From an uncultured Eubacteriales bacterium (GTDB taxonomy: Bacteria; Bacillota; Clostridia; Oscillospirales; Oscillospiraceae): a DNA stretch of 64,000 bases. The translations under genes and the position numbers were made by a program. The stretch is taken from positions 16,640-80,639 of the forward strand of contig URLO01000004.1 of assembly GCA_900548625.1 (NCBI GenBank), written 5' to 3'. This document shows, piece by piece, positions 26,653 to 34,902 of this stretch. The stretch's first letter is position 1, and each line of letters opens with the position of its first letter. Under the pieces are notes generated by a model. That model worked only from the letters and a program-made list of their open reading frames with translations. It made no database searches and was not told the DNA's origin.

Positions 26653-26689
26653 CGGGGCGCTGTCCGGATGGACGGCGCCCCGTTTTTTT
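26653..26689 (+). terminator. Attenuator terminator before the transporter genes
   Basis: CGGGGCGCTGTCC pairs with GGACGGCGCCCCG (one bulge), followed by seven Ts. It lies between the leader peptide stop and the binding-protein gene. Its 5' arm shares GTCCGGA with the upstream arm at 26,603-26,613, so an alternative fold is possible. Confidence 0.8.
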
Positions 26690-26748
26690 GCGCCGCAGGC
26701 CCTCCGCGTGCGGCAACAAATGTATCTGCATAAAAAGGAGACATCATC

Positions 26749-27726
26749 ATGAAAAAGAAAATCTTCGCACTCTTGCTGGCAGCCGCCATGCTGCTGACCC
26801 TCGCGGCCTGTGCCGCATCCCCCGCCGCCGCGCCGTCTGACGGCGACAAGCCCACCTATACCGTCGGCATCTGTCAGCTCGCCCAGCACGAGGCGCTTGA
26901 CGCGGCAACAAAGGGCTTCATCGACGCGCTGAACGAAGCGCTCCCCGGTCAGGTCAAGATCGAGGAAAAGAACGCTTCCGGCGACAGCGCCAACTGCTCC
27001 ACCATTGTAAACGGCTTTGTTTCCGAGGGCGTTGATCTCATCATGGCGAACGCCACCCCGGCTCTGACCGCCGCAGCCGCCGCGACGAGCGACATCCCCA
27101 TTCTCGGTACCTCCATCACGGCCTACGGCGTGGCGCTGGATCTCGACGATTTTGACGGCACCGTCGGCGGCAATATCTCCGGCACCTCCGACCTTGCTGA
27201 TCTTGAAAAGCAGGCCGACATGATCACCGAATGGTTCCCCGAGGCACAAAAGGTCGGTCTGCTGTTCTGCTCCGCCGAACCGAACTCCCGCTATCAGATC
27301 GAGGAGATCGCAAAGCACCTCGCCGCCAAGGGCATCGAAACGCAGGAGTTCGCGTTCACCGACACCAATGACGTTGCCTCCGTCACGCAGGCTGCCGCCG
27401 ATTATGCCGATGTTGTCTATGTTCCCACCGACAACACCGCCGCCTCCAACGCTGAGGCCATCGCCAACATTCTTGTTCCCGCCGGCGTCCCCGCCATCAC
27501 AGGCGAGGAGGGCATCTGCAAGGGCTGCGGTGTGGCTACGCTCTCCATCAGCTACTACGATCTCGGTGTGACCACCGGCAAGATGGCTGCACGGATCCTG
27601 ACCGGCGAGGCCAACATCTCTGAAGTGCCCATCGAGTTTACCGAGGCGACCCCGAAATACAACGCCGCCATGTGCGAAACGCTCGGCATCACGCCGCTGG
27701 AAGGCTACGCCGCCATTGAAGAATAA
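26749..27726 (+). CDS. ABC transporter substrate-binding lipoprotein (TrpX/COG2984 type)
   Basis: The 325-residue product has a signal peptide with a lipobox (LTLAAC, Cys21). The mature part carries YTVGICQLAQHEALDAATKGFIDAL, VDLIMANATPALTAAAAAT, DIPILGTSITAYG and GVATLSISYYDLGVTTGKMAARIL, the features of the COG2984 binding proteins for aromatic amino acids and related ligands. The Tyr/Phe leader upstream suggests tyrosine or phenylalanine rather than tryptophan as ligand. AAAAGGAG precedes the ATG. It is the first of three genes with a permease and an ATPase. Confidence 0.88.
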   Translation: MKKKIFALLLAAAMLLTLAACAASPAAAPSDGDKPTYTVGICQLAQHEALDAATKGFIDALNEALPGQVKIEEKNASGDSANCSTIVNGFVSEGVDLIMANATPALTAAAAATSDIPILGTSITAYGVALDLDDFDGTVGGNISGTSDLADLEKQADMITEWFPEAQKVGLLFCSAEPNSRYQIEEIAKHLAAKGIETQEFAFTDTNDVASVTQAAADYADVVYVPTDNTAASNAEAIANILVPAGVPAITGEEGICKGCGVATLSISYYDLGVTTGKMAARILTGEANISEVPIEFTEATPKYNAAMCETLGITPLEGYAAIEE

Positions 27727-27791
27727 TTCTGCCCTGCGGAAGCGGAGCGCTTCTCCGCTTCCGCATCGGCACTTGTAAAAGGAGTATCCAT

Positions 27792-28742
27792 ATGAGTTTT
27801 CTTTCGTCGCTGATGAATGCGCTGCCCGGTGCCGCCGCACAGGGTCTTGCGTGGGGCATCATGGCCATCGGCGTGTACATCACCTACCGGATTCTGGACG
27901 TCGCAGACCTGACCGTCGATGGCTCGCTCGCCACCGGCGGCGCCGTCTGCGTCATGCTCATCCGCGCGGGGCTCAATCCGTGGGTGGCGCTCTTGTGCGC
28001 GCTGCTGGCAGGTATGCTTGCAGGACTCGTCACCGGCCTTCTTCACACGCGCTGCGGCATTCCCGCCATTCTCTCCGGCATCCTGACGCAGCTCGCGCTC
28101 TACTCGGTCAACCTGCGCATCATGGCAAGCAAGGCCAATCAGGCGCTCAGTGTAGACAAATACGACCTGCTTCTGTCGCAGCGCTACGTCCGCTCGCTGT
28201 CGCTCAACAATCCGCTGCCCCTGCTGCTGCTTTTCACCGTGGCCGTCATCGCCGCACTTTACTGGTTCTTCGGCACGGAAAAGGGCGGCTCCATCCGCGC
28301 AACGGGTGACAACCCCAACATGGCGCGCGCGCAGGGCATCAACACCGACTCCAACATCGTGCTCGGACTCATGCTCTCGAACGGTCTTGTCGCGCTGTCC
28401 GGTGCGCTTCTGGCGCAGTATCAGGGCTCGAGCGACATCAACATGGGACGCGGCGCGATCGTCATCGGTCTTGCTGCCGTCATCATCAGCGAGGTCCTCT
28501 TTGGAAAGCTCTTTGTCAACTTCGGACTCAAACTCTTTGCCGTCTCCATCGGTGCAATCGTCTACTACATCGTGCTGCAGCTCGTTCTCCAGCTTGGACT
28601 CAACACGAACGACCTCAAGCTGTTCACCGCCATCATCGTGGCGATCTTCCTCGCCGTGCCCCATCTTCAGGCGCAGGCGAAAAGCTCCTTCTCCCATGCG
28701 AAGAAGCTGAGCGAAAAGGAAAGGAGCGAAAAATCATGCTGA
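27792..28742 (+). CDS. ABC transporter permease (COG4120 type)
   Basis: The 316-residue product has about eight or nine membrane segments, with ITYRILDVADLTVDGSLATGG and GSIRATGDNPNMARAQGINTD, both typical of the permeases paired with COG2984 proteins. AAAGGAG precedes the ATG. It overlaps the ATPase gene by 7 bp. It forms the channel for the amino acid delivered by the lipoprotein. Confidence 0.9.
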   Translation: MSFLSSLMNALPGAAAQGLAWGIMAIGVYITYRILDVADLTVDGSLATGGAVCVMLIRAGLNPWVALLCALLAGMLAGLVTGLLHTRCGIPAILSGILTQLALYSVNLRIMASKANQALSVDKYDLLLSQRYVRSLSLNNPLPLLLLFTVAVIAALYWFFGTEKGGSIRATGDNPNMARAQGINTDSNIVLGLMLSNGLVALSGALLAQYQGSSDINMGRGAIVIGLAAVIISEVLFGKLFVNFGLKLFAVSIGAIVYYIVLQLVLQLGLNTNDLKLFTAIIVAIFLAVPHLQAQAKSSFSHAKKLSEKERSEKSC

Positions 28743-29530
28743 GCATCGAGCACATCTCAAAAACCTTCAACCCCGGCACGATCAACCAGAAGCACGCCAT
28801 CCGTGATCTGAGTCTTGAGCTGAAGGAGGGTGATTTTGTCACCGTCATCGGCGGAAACGGCGCCGGCAAATCAACGCTTCTGAACGCCGTGGCGGGCGTC
28901 TGGCCGGTTGATTCCGGCTCCATTCTCATCGGCGGAGCCGACGTCACCGGGATGCCGGAATACAAGCGCGCCCGCTTCATCGGCCGCGTATTTCAGGACC
29001 CGATGATGGGCACCGCGCCCAACATGCAGATCGAGGAAAATCTGGCTCTTGCATACCGCCGCGGCCAGCGGCGCGGTCTGTGCTGGGGCATCCGGCCCGC
29101 AGAGCGCGCGCGCTACCGCGAGCAGCTTGCAGGGCTCGGTCTTGGACTGGAAAACCGCATGACCGCCAAGGTCGGCCTTCTCTCCGGCGGTCAGCGGCAG
29201 GCGCTGACGCTCCTGATGGCGGCGCTGCAGGCGCCGAAGCTGCTGCTGCTCGATGAGCACACCGCCGCGCTCGATCCCGCGACCGCGGCAAAGGTGCTCG
29301 AGCTCTCCGACCGGATCGTCCGCGAGCATCACCTCACCGCCATGATGATCACGCACAACATGTCCGACGCCATCCGGCACGGAAACCGCCTGATCATGAT
29401 GGATCGCGGCCGGATCGTGCTGGACATCTCCGGCGAGGAAAAAACGCGCCTCACCAAGGCCGACCTGCTCGCACGCTTTGCCGAAAAAGCCGGCGTGCAG
29501 GAGGAGACGGACGCTGTGCTGCTCTCCTGA
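28736..29530 (+). CDS. ABC transporter ATPase (COG1101 type)
   Basis: The 264-residue product has Walker A GGNGAGKST (about residues 38-46), signature LLSGGQRQ, Walker B LLLLDEHTAALDP and the switch His in MITHNMSDA. DEHTAAL after Walker B is the usual form in this subfamily. It starts inside the permease 3' end, so the three genes are coupled. No terminator is obvious right after the stop; a palindromic element begins 9 bp later. Confidence 0.92.
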   Translation: MLSIEHISKTFNPGTINQKHAIRDLSLELKEGDFVTVIGGNGAGKSTLLNAVAGVWPVDSGSILIGGADVTGMPEYKRARFIGRVFQDPMMGTAPNMQIEENLALAYRRGQRRGLCWGIRPAERARYREQLAGLGLGLENRMTAKVGLLSGGQRQALTLLMAALQAPKLLLLDEHTAALDPATAAKVLELSDRIVREHHLTAMMITHNMSDAIRHGNRLIMMDRGRIVLDISGEEKTRLTKADLLARFAEKAGVQEETDAVLLS

Positions 29531-29539
29531 TCACAGATA

Positions 29540-29696
29540 ATACTAAAACCTGTTTGAAATCTTTAAAAGATTTCTGAGGATAAATTGTGCCAGAAAAGGC
29601 AGATGACGCAGCTGGGCGGTTGCCCAGCAAGGAAGATAACGCATTCTGGCGCAATTTAGACCAGAAAGCATGGAGATTTTAATCAGGTTTTAGTAT
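29540..29696. mobile_element. MITE-like palindromic element, 157 bp
   Basis: The ends are perfect 13-bp inverted repeats, ATACTAAAACCTG and CAGGTTTTAGTAT, extending to about 20 of 23 positions. Inside lie a second pair (AAATTGTGCCAGAA with TTCTGGCGCAATTT) and a central GCTGGGC-GGTT-GCCCAGC hairpin, so the whole unit can fold into one long stem. It has no reading frame. No clear target-site duplication is visible. Confidence 0.65.
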
Positions 29697-29815
29697 AAAA
29701 TCCCACCAGTTTTCCAACCCGTGATGCTGCAATGCCCGCCGTTTTGGCGGGCATTTTTCTGCCGCTGCGCATCTTTTGCCCGGACGGGCATACGCTGTCC
29801 CGAGGGGGTGAGGCG

Positions 29816-30070
29816 ATGAAAACAGAAGCTGGCAGCAGAGCAGCCGGATGGCTCTCGCGGTTCGCGGTGCTGGCGGCGGCGCTTTTGCTGGTGCACGTCT
29901 GCCGCGTCTGCCGTCCGGCGGCGGGCGTGATCGACTGGGACACGCTGGAGGGCTGCGGTGCACGCGCAAAGGCCGCCTTCAGCCGGCTTGCAGAGGCCTT
30001 GCAGAACGGCGATGGCGCCGTGGAGGCATTTTCCGGCTCCTACCGTGTGCTGACCGATGCGGCGGATTGA
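29816..30070 (+). CDS. Small single-pass membrane protein upstream of the M50 protease
   Basis: The ATG follows GAGGGGGTGAGG. The 84-residue product has one membrane segment (residues 16-31) and a hydrophilic C-terminal part with CGARAKAAFSRLAEALQNGD. It overlaps the protease gene by 14 bp, so the two are coupled. In other spore formers this place is held by spoIVFA or an M23-domain relative, but no such domain is seen here. Function unknown. Confidence 0.6.
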   Translation: MKTEAGSRAAGWLSRFAVLAAALLLVHVCRVCRPAAGVIDWDTLEGCGARAKAAFSRLAEALQNGDGAVEAFSGSYRVLTDAAD

Positions 30071-30638
30071 GGTCACGCCGGGATTTCCGGCTTTTTTGCT
30101 GCTGCTGCATATCTGGGGCGGCGATGCCTTCTGGCCGGTGCTCGCGGCGATGGGCGTCCACGAGTTGGCGCACGTTGCGGCATTGCTTTTGCTCGGCGGA
30201 CGGGTCGAGGGCTTTCGGCTCGGATTTGCGCAGCTTACGCTGCGGACGGGACTTCTTCCCTTGCATGCGGAGCTGCTCGGAACGGCAGCCGGACCGGCGC
30301 TCAATCTGCTCTGCGGCTGTTTTCTCGGGCGCGCAGCGCCCGTTTTTGCGGCGGCAAGCCTGCTGCTCGGCGCATTCAACCTGCTGCCGCTCTGGCCGCT
30401 TGACGGCGGGCGGCTGCTGCGTGCGGCGCTCACGGCAGCCTTCGGCCTCCGCGGTGAAGCGGCGGCGGCGGTCATCGGACGCACGTTCTGCGCCGCGCTT
30501 TTGCTCACGGCGCTGACGCTCACGCTCCTGCACCGCGCCGGGCCGTGGCCGCTGATCGCAGCGGGCGTGACGTTTCTGCGGCTTCTAGTGATGCAGTGCG
30601 AGGAAAAAGCGGTTGCTTTTCCGCGCGCCAAACGCTAA
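30057..30638 (+). CDS. SpoIVFB-type M50 intramembrane metalloprotease
   Basis: The 193-residue product has HELAH (the zinc-binding His-Glu-x-x-His, about residues 40-44) in the first third, and NLLPLWPLDGGRLLRAAL with the third metal ligand Asp later, both within membrane segments. Size and layout match SpoIVFB, which activates pro-sigma-K in the mother cell by intramembrane cleavage. The partner gene at 29,816 overlaps its start. Assignment to the sporulation protease rather than a general M50 enzyme is inference. Confidence 0.82.
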   Translation: MRRIEVTPGFPAFLLLLHIWGGDAFWPVLAAMGVHELAHVAALLLLGGRVEGFRLGFAQLTLRTGLLPLHAELLGTAAGPALNLLCGCFLGRAAPVFAAASLLLGAFNLLPLWPLDGGRLLRAALTAAFGLRGEAAAAVIGRTFCAALLLTALTLTLLHRAGPWPLIAAGVTFLRLLVMQCEEKAVAFPRAKR

Positions 30639-30686
30639 AATAATGGGCAATGAACCAAACAACGTAACAAAGCAGGTAAAACCGAT

Positions 30687-32522
30687 ATGACAGACACCCT
30701 ACACCGCATTCTGACCCGCGTGCAGAAGCCCGCACGCTATGTCGGCGGAGAATACAATGAGATCATCAAGGACAAGGCCGATGTGGACGTCCGGGTCGCA
30801 TTCTGCTTCCCGGACACCTATGAGATCGGCATGTCCAACATCGGCATGCGCATCTTGTACGGCGTTATGAACGACATGCCGCGCGTCTGGTGCGAGCGCG
30901 TGTTTGCCCCGTGGGGCGACATGGAGCAGGCCATGCGCGAAAACGCCATCCCGCTCTACGCGCTGGAAAGCAAAGACCCCGTGCGCTGCTTTGATCTGAT
31001 CGCGTTCACGCTGGGCTATGAGATGTGCTACTCCAACGTTCTCAACATGCTGGAGCTTGCGGGCGTGCCGCTTCTGGCAAGCGAGCGCACCGGTCTTGAG
31101 AACATCGTGTTCGCAGGCGGCGTGTGCGCCGTGAATCCCGAACCGCTGGCGGATTTTATTGACTTTTTCTCCCTCGGTGAGGGTGAAGAAAGCACGGTGG
31201 AGATCGTTGAGTGCTATCGCACGGCAAAAAAGGAGCACTGGAGCAAGGCGCGCTTTCTGAAGGCCGTATCCGCCATTGAGGGCGTTTACGTCCCGTCTTT
31301 TTACGAGCACAGCTACAATCCGGACGGGACGATCGCAGCCATCACACCGCTGGAGGGTGCGCCGCAGACCGTGCGCAAGCGCATCGTTCAGAACATGGAC
31401 ACGGCCTACTGGCCGGAAAAGCAGATCGTGCCCTCGACCGAGATCGTCCATGACCGCTCGAATCTTGAGGTCTTCCGCGGCTGCATCCGCGGCTGCCGCT
31501 TCTGTCAGGCGGGCTTCTGCTACCGCCCGGTGCGCAGCAAAAGCGCCGATGCGCTCTATGCGCAGGCCGTGCAGTCGCTCGAGGATTCCGGCCACAGCGA
31601 GATCACAATGGCAAGCCTCTCGACCTCCGATTATAAATACCTGCCCGAGCTGGCAGACAAGCTGCTGGACTACTGCCAGCCGCGCAAGATCAACGTCTCC
31701 CTCCCGTCGCTCCGTGCGGACAATTTCTCGCGCGAGCTGATGCTCAAGGTGCAAAAGGTGCGCAAAAGCGGCCTGACGTTCGCCCCCGAAGCAGGAACGC
31801 AGCGTCTGCGCGACGCGATCAATAAAAATGTCACCGAGGAGGAGGTCCTTCAGACCTGCGCCACCGCATTTTCCGGCGGCTGGAACAGCGTGAAGCTCTA
31901 TTTCATGCTGGGTCTGCCGACAGAAACGGACGAGGACGTGGTCGGCATCGCGGAGCTGGCGCACAAGATCCTGCACGTCTGGCGCGAAACAGCCAGCAAC
32001 CGAAAGCGCGGCCTGACGATCAATCTGGCGACGGCGTACTTCGTGCCGAAGCCCTTTACGCCGTTTCAGTGGGAGGCGCAGATCACGCCGGAGGAATATC
32101 TGCGGCGCGTGCATCTGCTGCAAAGCGAGCTGCGCTCGCGGAGCATCGACTACCGCTATCATGAATCCGACCTCAGCCGCCTCGAGGCCGTTATGGCGCG
32201 CGGTGACCGGAGGCTCGGCCCCGTCATCCGCGAGGCGGTGCGCCTCGGCGCAAAGCTCGACGGATGGGACGAATATTTCCGTTATGACATCTGGATGCAG
32301 GCGTTCCGGACCTGCGGCGTTGACCCGGACTTCTATACGACGCGCGGCTTTGGAAAGGACGAGCTTCTGCCGTGGCAGACGCTCTCGGTCGGCGTCAGCC
32401 AGGACTTCCTCTGGCACGAGCGCGAGAAGGCCTACGCATCCCAGACCACGCCCGACTGCCGCACAAAATGCGGCGGCTGCGGCGCAAACCGCCTGAGCGA
32501 GCGAGGTGTATGCGATGAATAG
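30687..32522 (+). CDS. TIGR03960-family B12-binding-like radical SAM protein
   Basis: The 611-residue product has an N-terminal B12-binding-like fold (YEIGMSNIGMRILYGVMND, about residues 45-65) and the radical SAM motif CIRGCRFCQ at about residues 267-275. TFAPEAGTQRLRDAINK and a cysteine-rich C-terminus (CRTKCGGCGANR) follow. It is the large partner of a gene pair conserved in Clostridia and relatives. The reaction is not established; modification of RNA or a protein has been suggested for such pairs. It overlaps the next gene by 8 bp. Confidence 0.9.
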   Translation: MTDTLHRILTRVQKPARYVGGEYNEIIKDKADVDVRVAFCFPDTYEIGMSNIGMRILYGVMNDMPRVWCERVFAPWGDMEQAMRENAIPLYALESKDPVRCFDLIAFTLGYEMCYSNVLNMLELAGVPLLASERTGLENIVFAGGVCAVNPEPLADFIDFFSLGEGEESTVEIVECYRTAKKEHWSKARFLKAVSAIEGVYVPSFYEHSYNPDGTIAAITPLEGAPQTVRKRIVQNMDTAYWPEKQIVPSTEIVHDRSNLEVFRGCIRGCRFCQAGFCYRPVRSKSADALYAQAVQSLEDSGHSEITMASLSTSDYKYLPELADKLLDYCQPRKINVSLPSLRADNFSRELMLKVQKVRKSGLTFAPEAGTQRLRDAINKNVTEEEVLQTCATAFSGGWNSVKLYFMLGLPTETDEDVVGIAELAHKILHVWRETASNRKRGLTINLATAYFVPKPFTPFQWEAQITPEEYLRRVHLLQSELRSRSIDYRYHESDLSRLEAVMARGDRRLGPVIREAVRLGAKLDGWDEYFRYDIWMQAFRTCGVDPDFYTTRGFGKDELLPWQTLSVGVSQDFLWHEREKAYASQTTPDCRTKCGGCGANRLSERGVCDE

Positions 32523-33174
32523 GCTGCTGTTTGAAAAGACCGGCGAGGCCGTCTATATCTCGCATCTTGACCTGATGCGCATTTTCCAGCGCGCCTTCCG
32601 CCGTGCCGACATCATGATCTGGCATTCGCAGGGTTTCAGCCCGCGCGCCTATGTCTCCATCGCGATGCCGCTCTCGGTCGGCGCGTCGAGCCGATGCGAG
32701 ATCCTCGACTTTGAGGTCGAGGACGGCTCCGTCGATCTGCGGACGCTGCCGCAGAAGCTCAACCGGACGCTCCCGGCGGGCGTGCGCGTTTTGCGGGCCT
32801 ACGAATCCGACCGGAAGATCAAGCACCTGAAATATCTCCGCGCCGCCGTGCGGCTGGAATATGACGGCGGCGTGCCGGACGGCGCGCAGGCCGCCATCGC
32901 GGCGCTGTTCTCCGAGGAGCACGTGCTCGTCCACAAGCGCACCAAGCGCGGTGAGACCGATTTAGACATCCGGCCGCTGATCGAGGCTCTGGAGCTGTGC
33001 CGCGTATCGGCGCAGGAGCTGGAGCTGCGCTGCACCGTGACGGCGCTCGATCCCGCGCTCAACCCGCAGCTGCTCGTCACCGCCATCGAGACGCATCTGC
33101 CGCGGTACGCGCCGGATTTCTCGACCGTTCACCGCGAGGAAGTGCTTGACGCAGACGGAAACGTGTTCCGCTGA
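32515..33174 (+). CDS. TIGR03936-family (DUF2344) radical SAM-associated protein
   Basis: The ATG at 32,515 is 8 bp after GAGG and overlaps the upstream stop. The 219-residue product contains YISHLDLMRIFQRAFRRADI, HSQGFSPRAYVSIAMPLSVG and PLIEALELC, as in the DUF2344 family. The family nearly always lies beside TIGR03960 and in some genomes is fused to it, so they act together. Its own catalysis is unknown. Confidence 0.9.
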   Translation: MNRLLFEKTGEAVYISHLDLMRIFQRAFRRADIMIWHSQGFSPRAYVSIAMPLSVGASSRCEILDFEVEDGSVDLRTLPQKLNRTLPAGVRVLRAYESDRKIKHLKYLRAAVRLEYDGGVPDGAQAAIAALFSEEHVLVHKRTKRGETDLDIRPLIEALELCRVSAQELELRCTVTALDPALNPQLLVTAIETHLPRYAPDFSTVHREEVLDADGNVFR

Positions 33175-33192
33175 GGCGATATTACAAAGGGG

Positions 33193-33420
33193 CTGTCAAA
33201 AACCTCGTAGAGTTTCGCCGCGCACGGCGAAATAAAATGTGAATCGGTTTTGTCCGGGGGCGTGTACCTCGGACAAAACACACTACGCCCGGCAAGTGTG
33301 GAATTTGTGCGCAAGCAGCGCACAAATTATGCGCGCAGCCGGGTGCAGCCTTTTCAAACGCGAACCAAGCCCCCGTGGTTCGCGTTTGAGAGCGTGTCAA
33401 AAAGACTATTTTGACACGCT
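33193..33420 (+). repeat. Copy B of the ~220 bp multi-hairpin repeat (full length)
   Basis: This is the reference copy. In order it holds the left end CTGTCAAAAACCTCGTAGAG; hairpin 1 (TTTCGCCG/CGGCGAAA); hairpin 2 (TTTTGTCCG/CGGACAAAA); an outer pair CCCGGC/GCCGGG enclosing hairpin 3 (TTTGTGCGC/GCGCACAAA); hairpin 4 (GCGAACCA/TGGTTCGC); and the end stem AGCGTGTCAAAA/TTTTGACACGCT. It lies between two converging gene ends, the DUF2344 gene and the second DHHW gene. Confidence 0.8.
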
Positions 33421-33421
33421 C

Positions 33422-33458
33422 AAGCGCCGCGCGGAGTACAGACTCCGCGCGGCGCTTT
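33422..33458 (-). terminator. Hairpin downstream of the second DHHW gene
   Basis: AAGCGCCGCGCGGAG pairs with CTCCGCGCGGCGCTT directly after the minus-strand stop and beside repeat copy B. T-tract is weak. Confidence 0.6.
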
Positions 33459-33463
33459 GCTGC

Positions 33464-34888
33464 TTACGACGCGCTTCCGCCTGCCAGGCGGTTGAGCCAC
33501 GCGATGTAAGACGTGTTATTGATCATGTACGGATAGTTGATGACGATCAGATCGTCGATCCCCTGCTCGGCGGCAAAGCTCGCCAGATCGAGCGAGGGCT
33601 TGCCGTCGCGGTTGAACTCACGCGGGTCGATGACGATGATCTTGCTGTAGTGGCTCGTCAAAAACGGTACAAAGGCGTTGCCGTACGACTCCTTCAGCAC
33701 GATGCACGTGCCGCCCTCCGCTGCCGACTCGATCACGCACACCGGCGTGTCGCCGCCGATGTAGCAGAGGTATTTGTTCGTCGTTGACTCCGGAAGCTGC
33801 GTATAGACCACGCTCACCGCCACGCCGTTTTGCAGTGAGGCATCGGCGTAATACTTCGCGTGCGTCTCGTAGATGGGCAGATAGTAGGTCAGCGTGTCCG
33901 GGTTATTGTAGAGCGTCTCGCTCTGCGGATAGCCCTTGGTGAAGGTGTACATCGAGCCGACAAAATTTTCATACACGCCGGTCTGGAAGCGGTCGAGCGC
34001 GACGGCCTCAAAGCCAGCCGCCTCACAGAACTTCTGATAGGCATAATACGCGCCGAGCTGCGTCCAGTGGTGGTCAGTACGGAAGTAGATGTACTCGTCG
34101 GCATGTTCGCGCAGGCCGCTGTAGGCGTCAACGGTCACGATCCCCGCGTCCATCGACGCATAGCAGTGCTCGATCATGGCCTTCTGGCTGTGGATGCCCG
34201 TGTGCATGCTCTGCGGTGAGTAGAACTCGCCGCCGTTCGGCGTGACCAGCGAGATCGTGCGCACGCCGCTTCCCATTGCATCGGCCAGGCGGCCGACTGC
34301 ATCGGCATAGCTTTCAATGATCTGCTCGTTTGCCGACGGGATCTCCATTGCGCGCGTGCCGACCACGATGACGTTTCCTGCCCATGTCGCATCCTCCTCC
34401 GCCGGCTCGTCCAGCTCCGGCGGGGTCTGCTCCTCCGGCTGCTGCGGCGTATCCTCCGGAGCGGGCTCTGCGGGCGTGTCATCCGGTTTTTCCTCCGGCG
34501 GCTCATCAGGTGTCGGGGTCTGCGTCGGCGGCGTGACCGGCGGCGTGAGCGCCGTGTCAAGCCGCTCGCCGCCCTGCTCCGCGCCCGTCGAGCCGCCGAT
34601 GATGAGCACGGCGTTCTCGTCGCTGCCGGAATAGTAGTAGAAGCGGTTCATGGTCTTGCCCACCTCGAGGAGCATGTCACGCATCGGGAAGTGGTCGCTG
34701 TAGCTGCGCTCAAGCGCAGGCAGATAGCTGCCGTCAAAGAGCGAGGCAAATGTGAATTCCGGCTTTTCCGCCAGCGTCTTGCCATCGACCGCCGAGACCG
34801 TCTCGCCGTTTCCAAAGAGCGACCAGACGCCGATCACGAGCAGCAGCGCAAGCGCTGTGCACAATAAAACGTTGTATAGCTTTTTCAT
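33464..34888 (-). CDS. DHHW-family SGNH acyltransferase partner with Pro/Glu-rich linker, cassette 2
   Basis: The ATG at 34,888 is preceded by AAGGAGG; the frame extends 24 codons upstream without a ribosome site. The 474-residue product has one N-terminal membrane anchor (about residues 5-22), and SYSDHFPMRDMLLEVGK. A ~55-residue Pro/Glu/Thr/Asp-rich linker lies at about 105-160. The active region follows: RTDHHWTQLGAYYAY with the full DHHW motif and VLKESYGNAFVPFL. It is a distant paralogue of the cassette 1 protein, and the long acidic linker is absent there. It follows its MBOAT partner by 14 bp. Confidence 0.87.
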   Translation of the reverse strand: MKKLYNVLLCTALALLLVIGVWSLFGNGETVSAVDGKTLAEKPEFTFASLFDGSYLPALERSYSDHFPMRDMLLEVGKTMNRFYYYSGSDENAVLIIGGSTGAEQGGERLDTALTPPVTPPTQTPTPDEPPEEKPDDTPAEPAPEDTPQQPEEQTPPELDEPAEEDATWAGNVIVVGTRAMEIPSANEQIIESYADAVGRLADAMGSGVRTISLVTPNGGEFYSPQSMHTGIHSQKAMIEHCYASMDAGIVTVDAYSGLREHADEYIYFRTDHHWTQLGAYYAYQKFCEAAGFEAVALDRFQTGVYENFVGSMYTFTKGYPQSETLYNNPDTLTYYLPIYETHAKYYADASLQNGVAVSVVYTQLPESTTNKYLCYIGGDTPVCVIESAAEGGTCIVLKESYGNAFVPFLTSHYSKIIVIDPREFNRDGKPSLDLASFAAEQGIDDLIVINYPYMINNTSYIAWLNRLAGGSAS

Positions 34889-34902
34889 GACGCAGCGCCT
34901 CC

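Noticed and set aside
30699..32417. Minus-strand frame opposite the TIGR03960 gene
   Set aside because: Antisense shadow of a well-conserved radical SAM protein.
33175..33463. CRISPR-like array in the repeat-rich intergenic space
   Set aside because: There are no regularly spaced short direct repeats; the pairs are inverted arms of hairpins.
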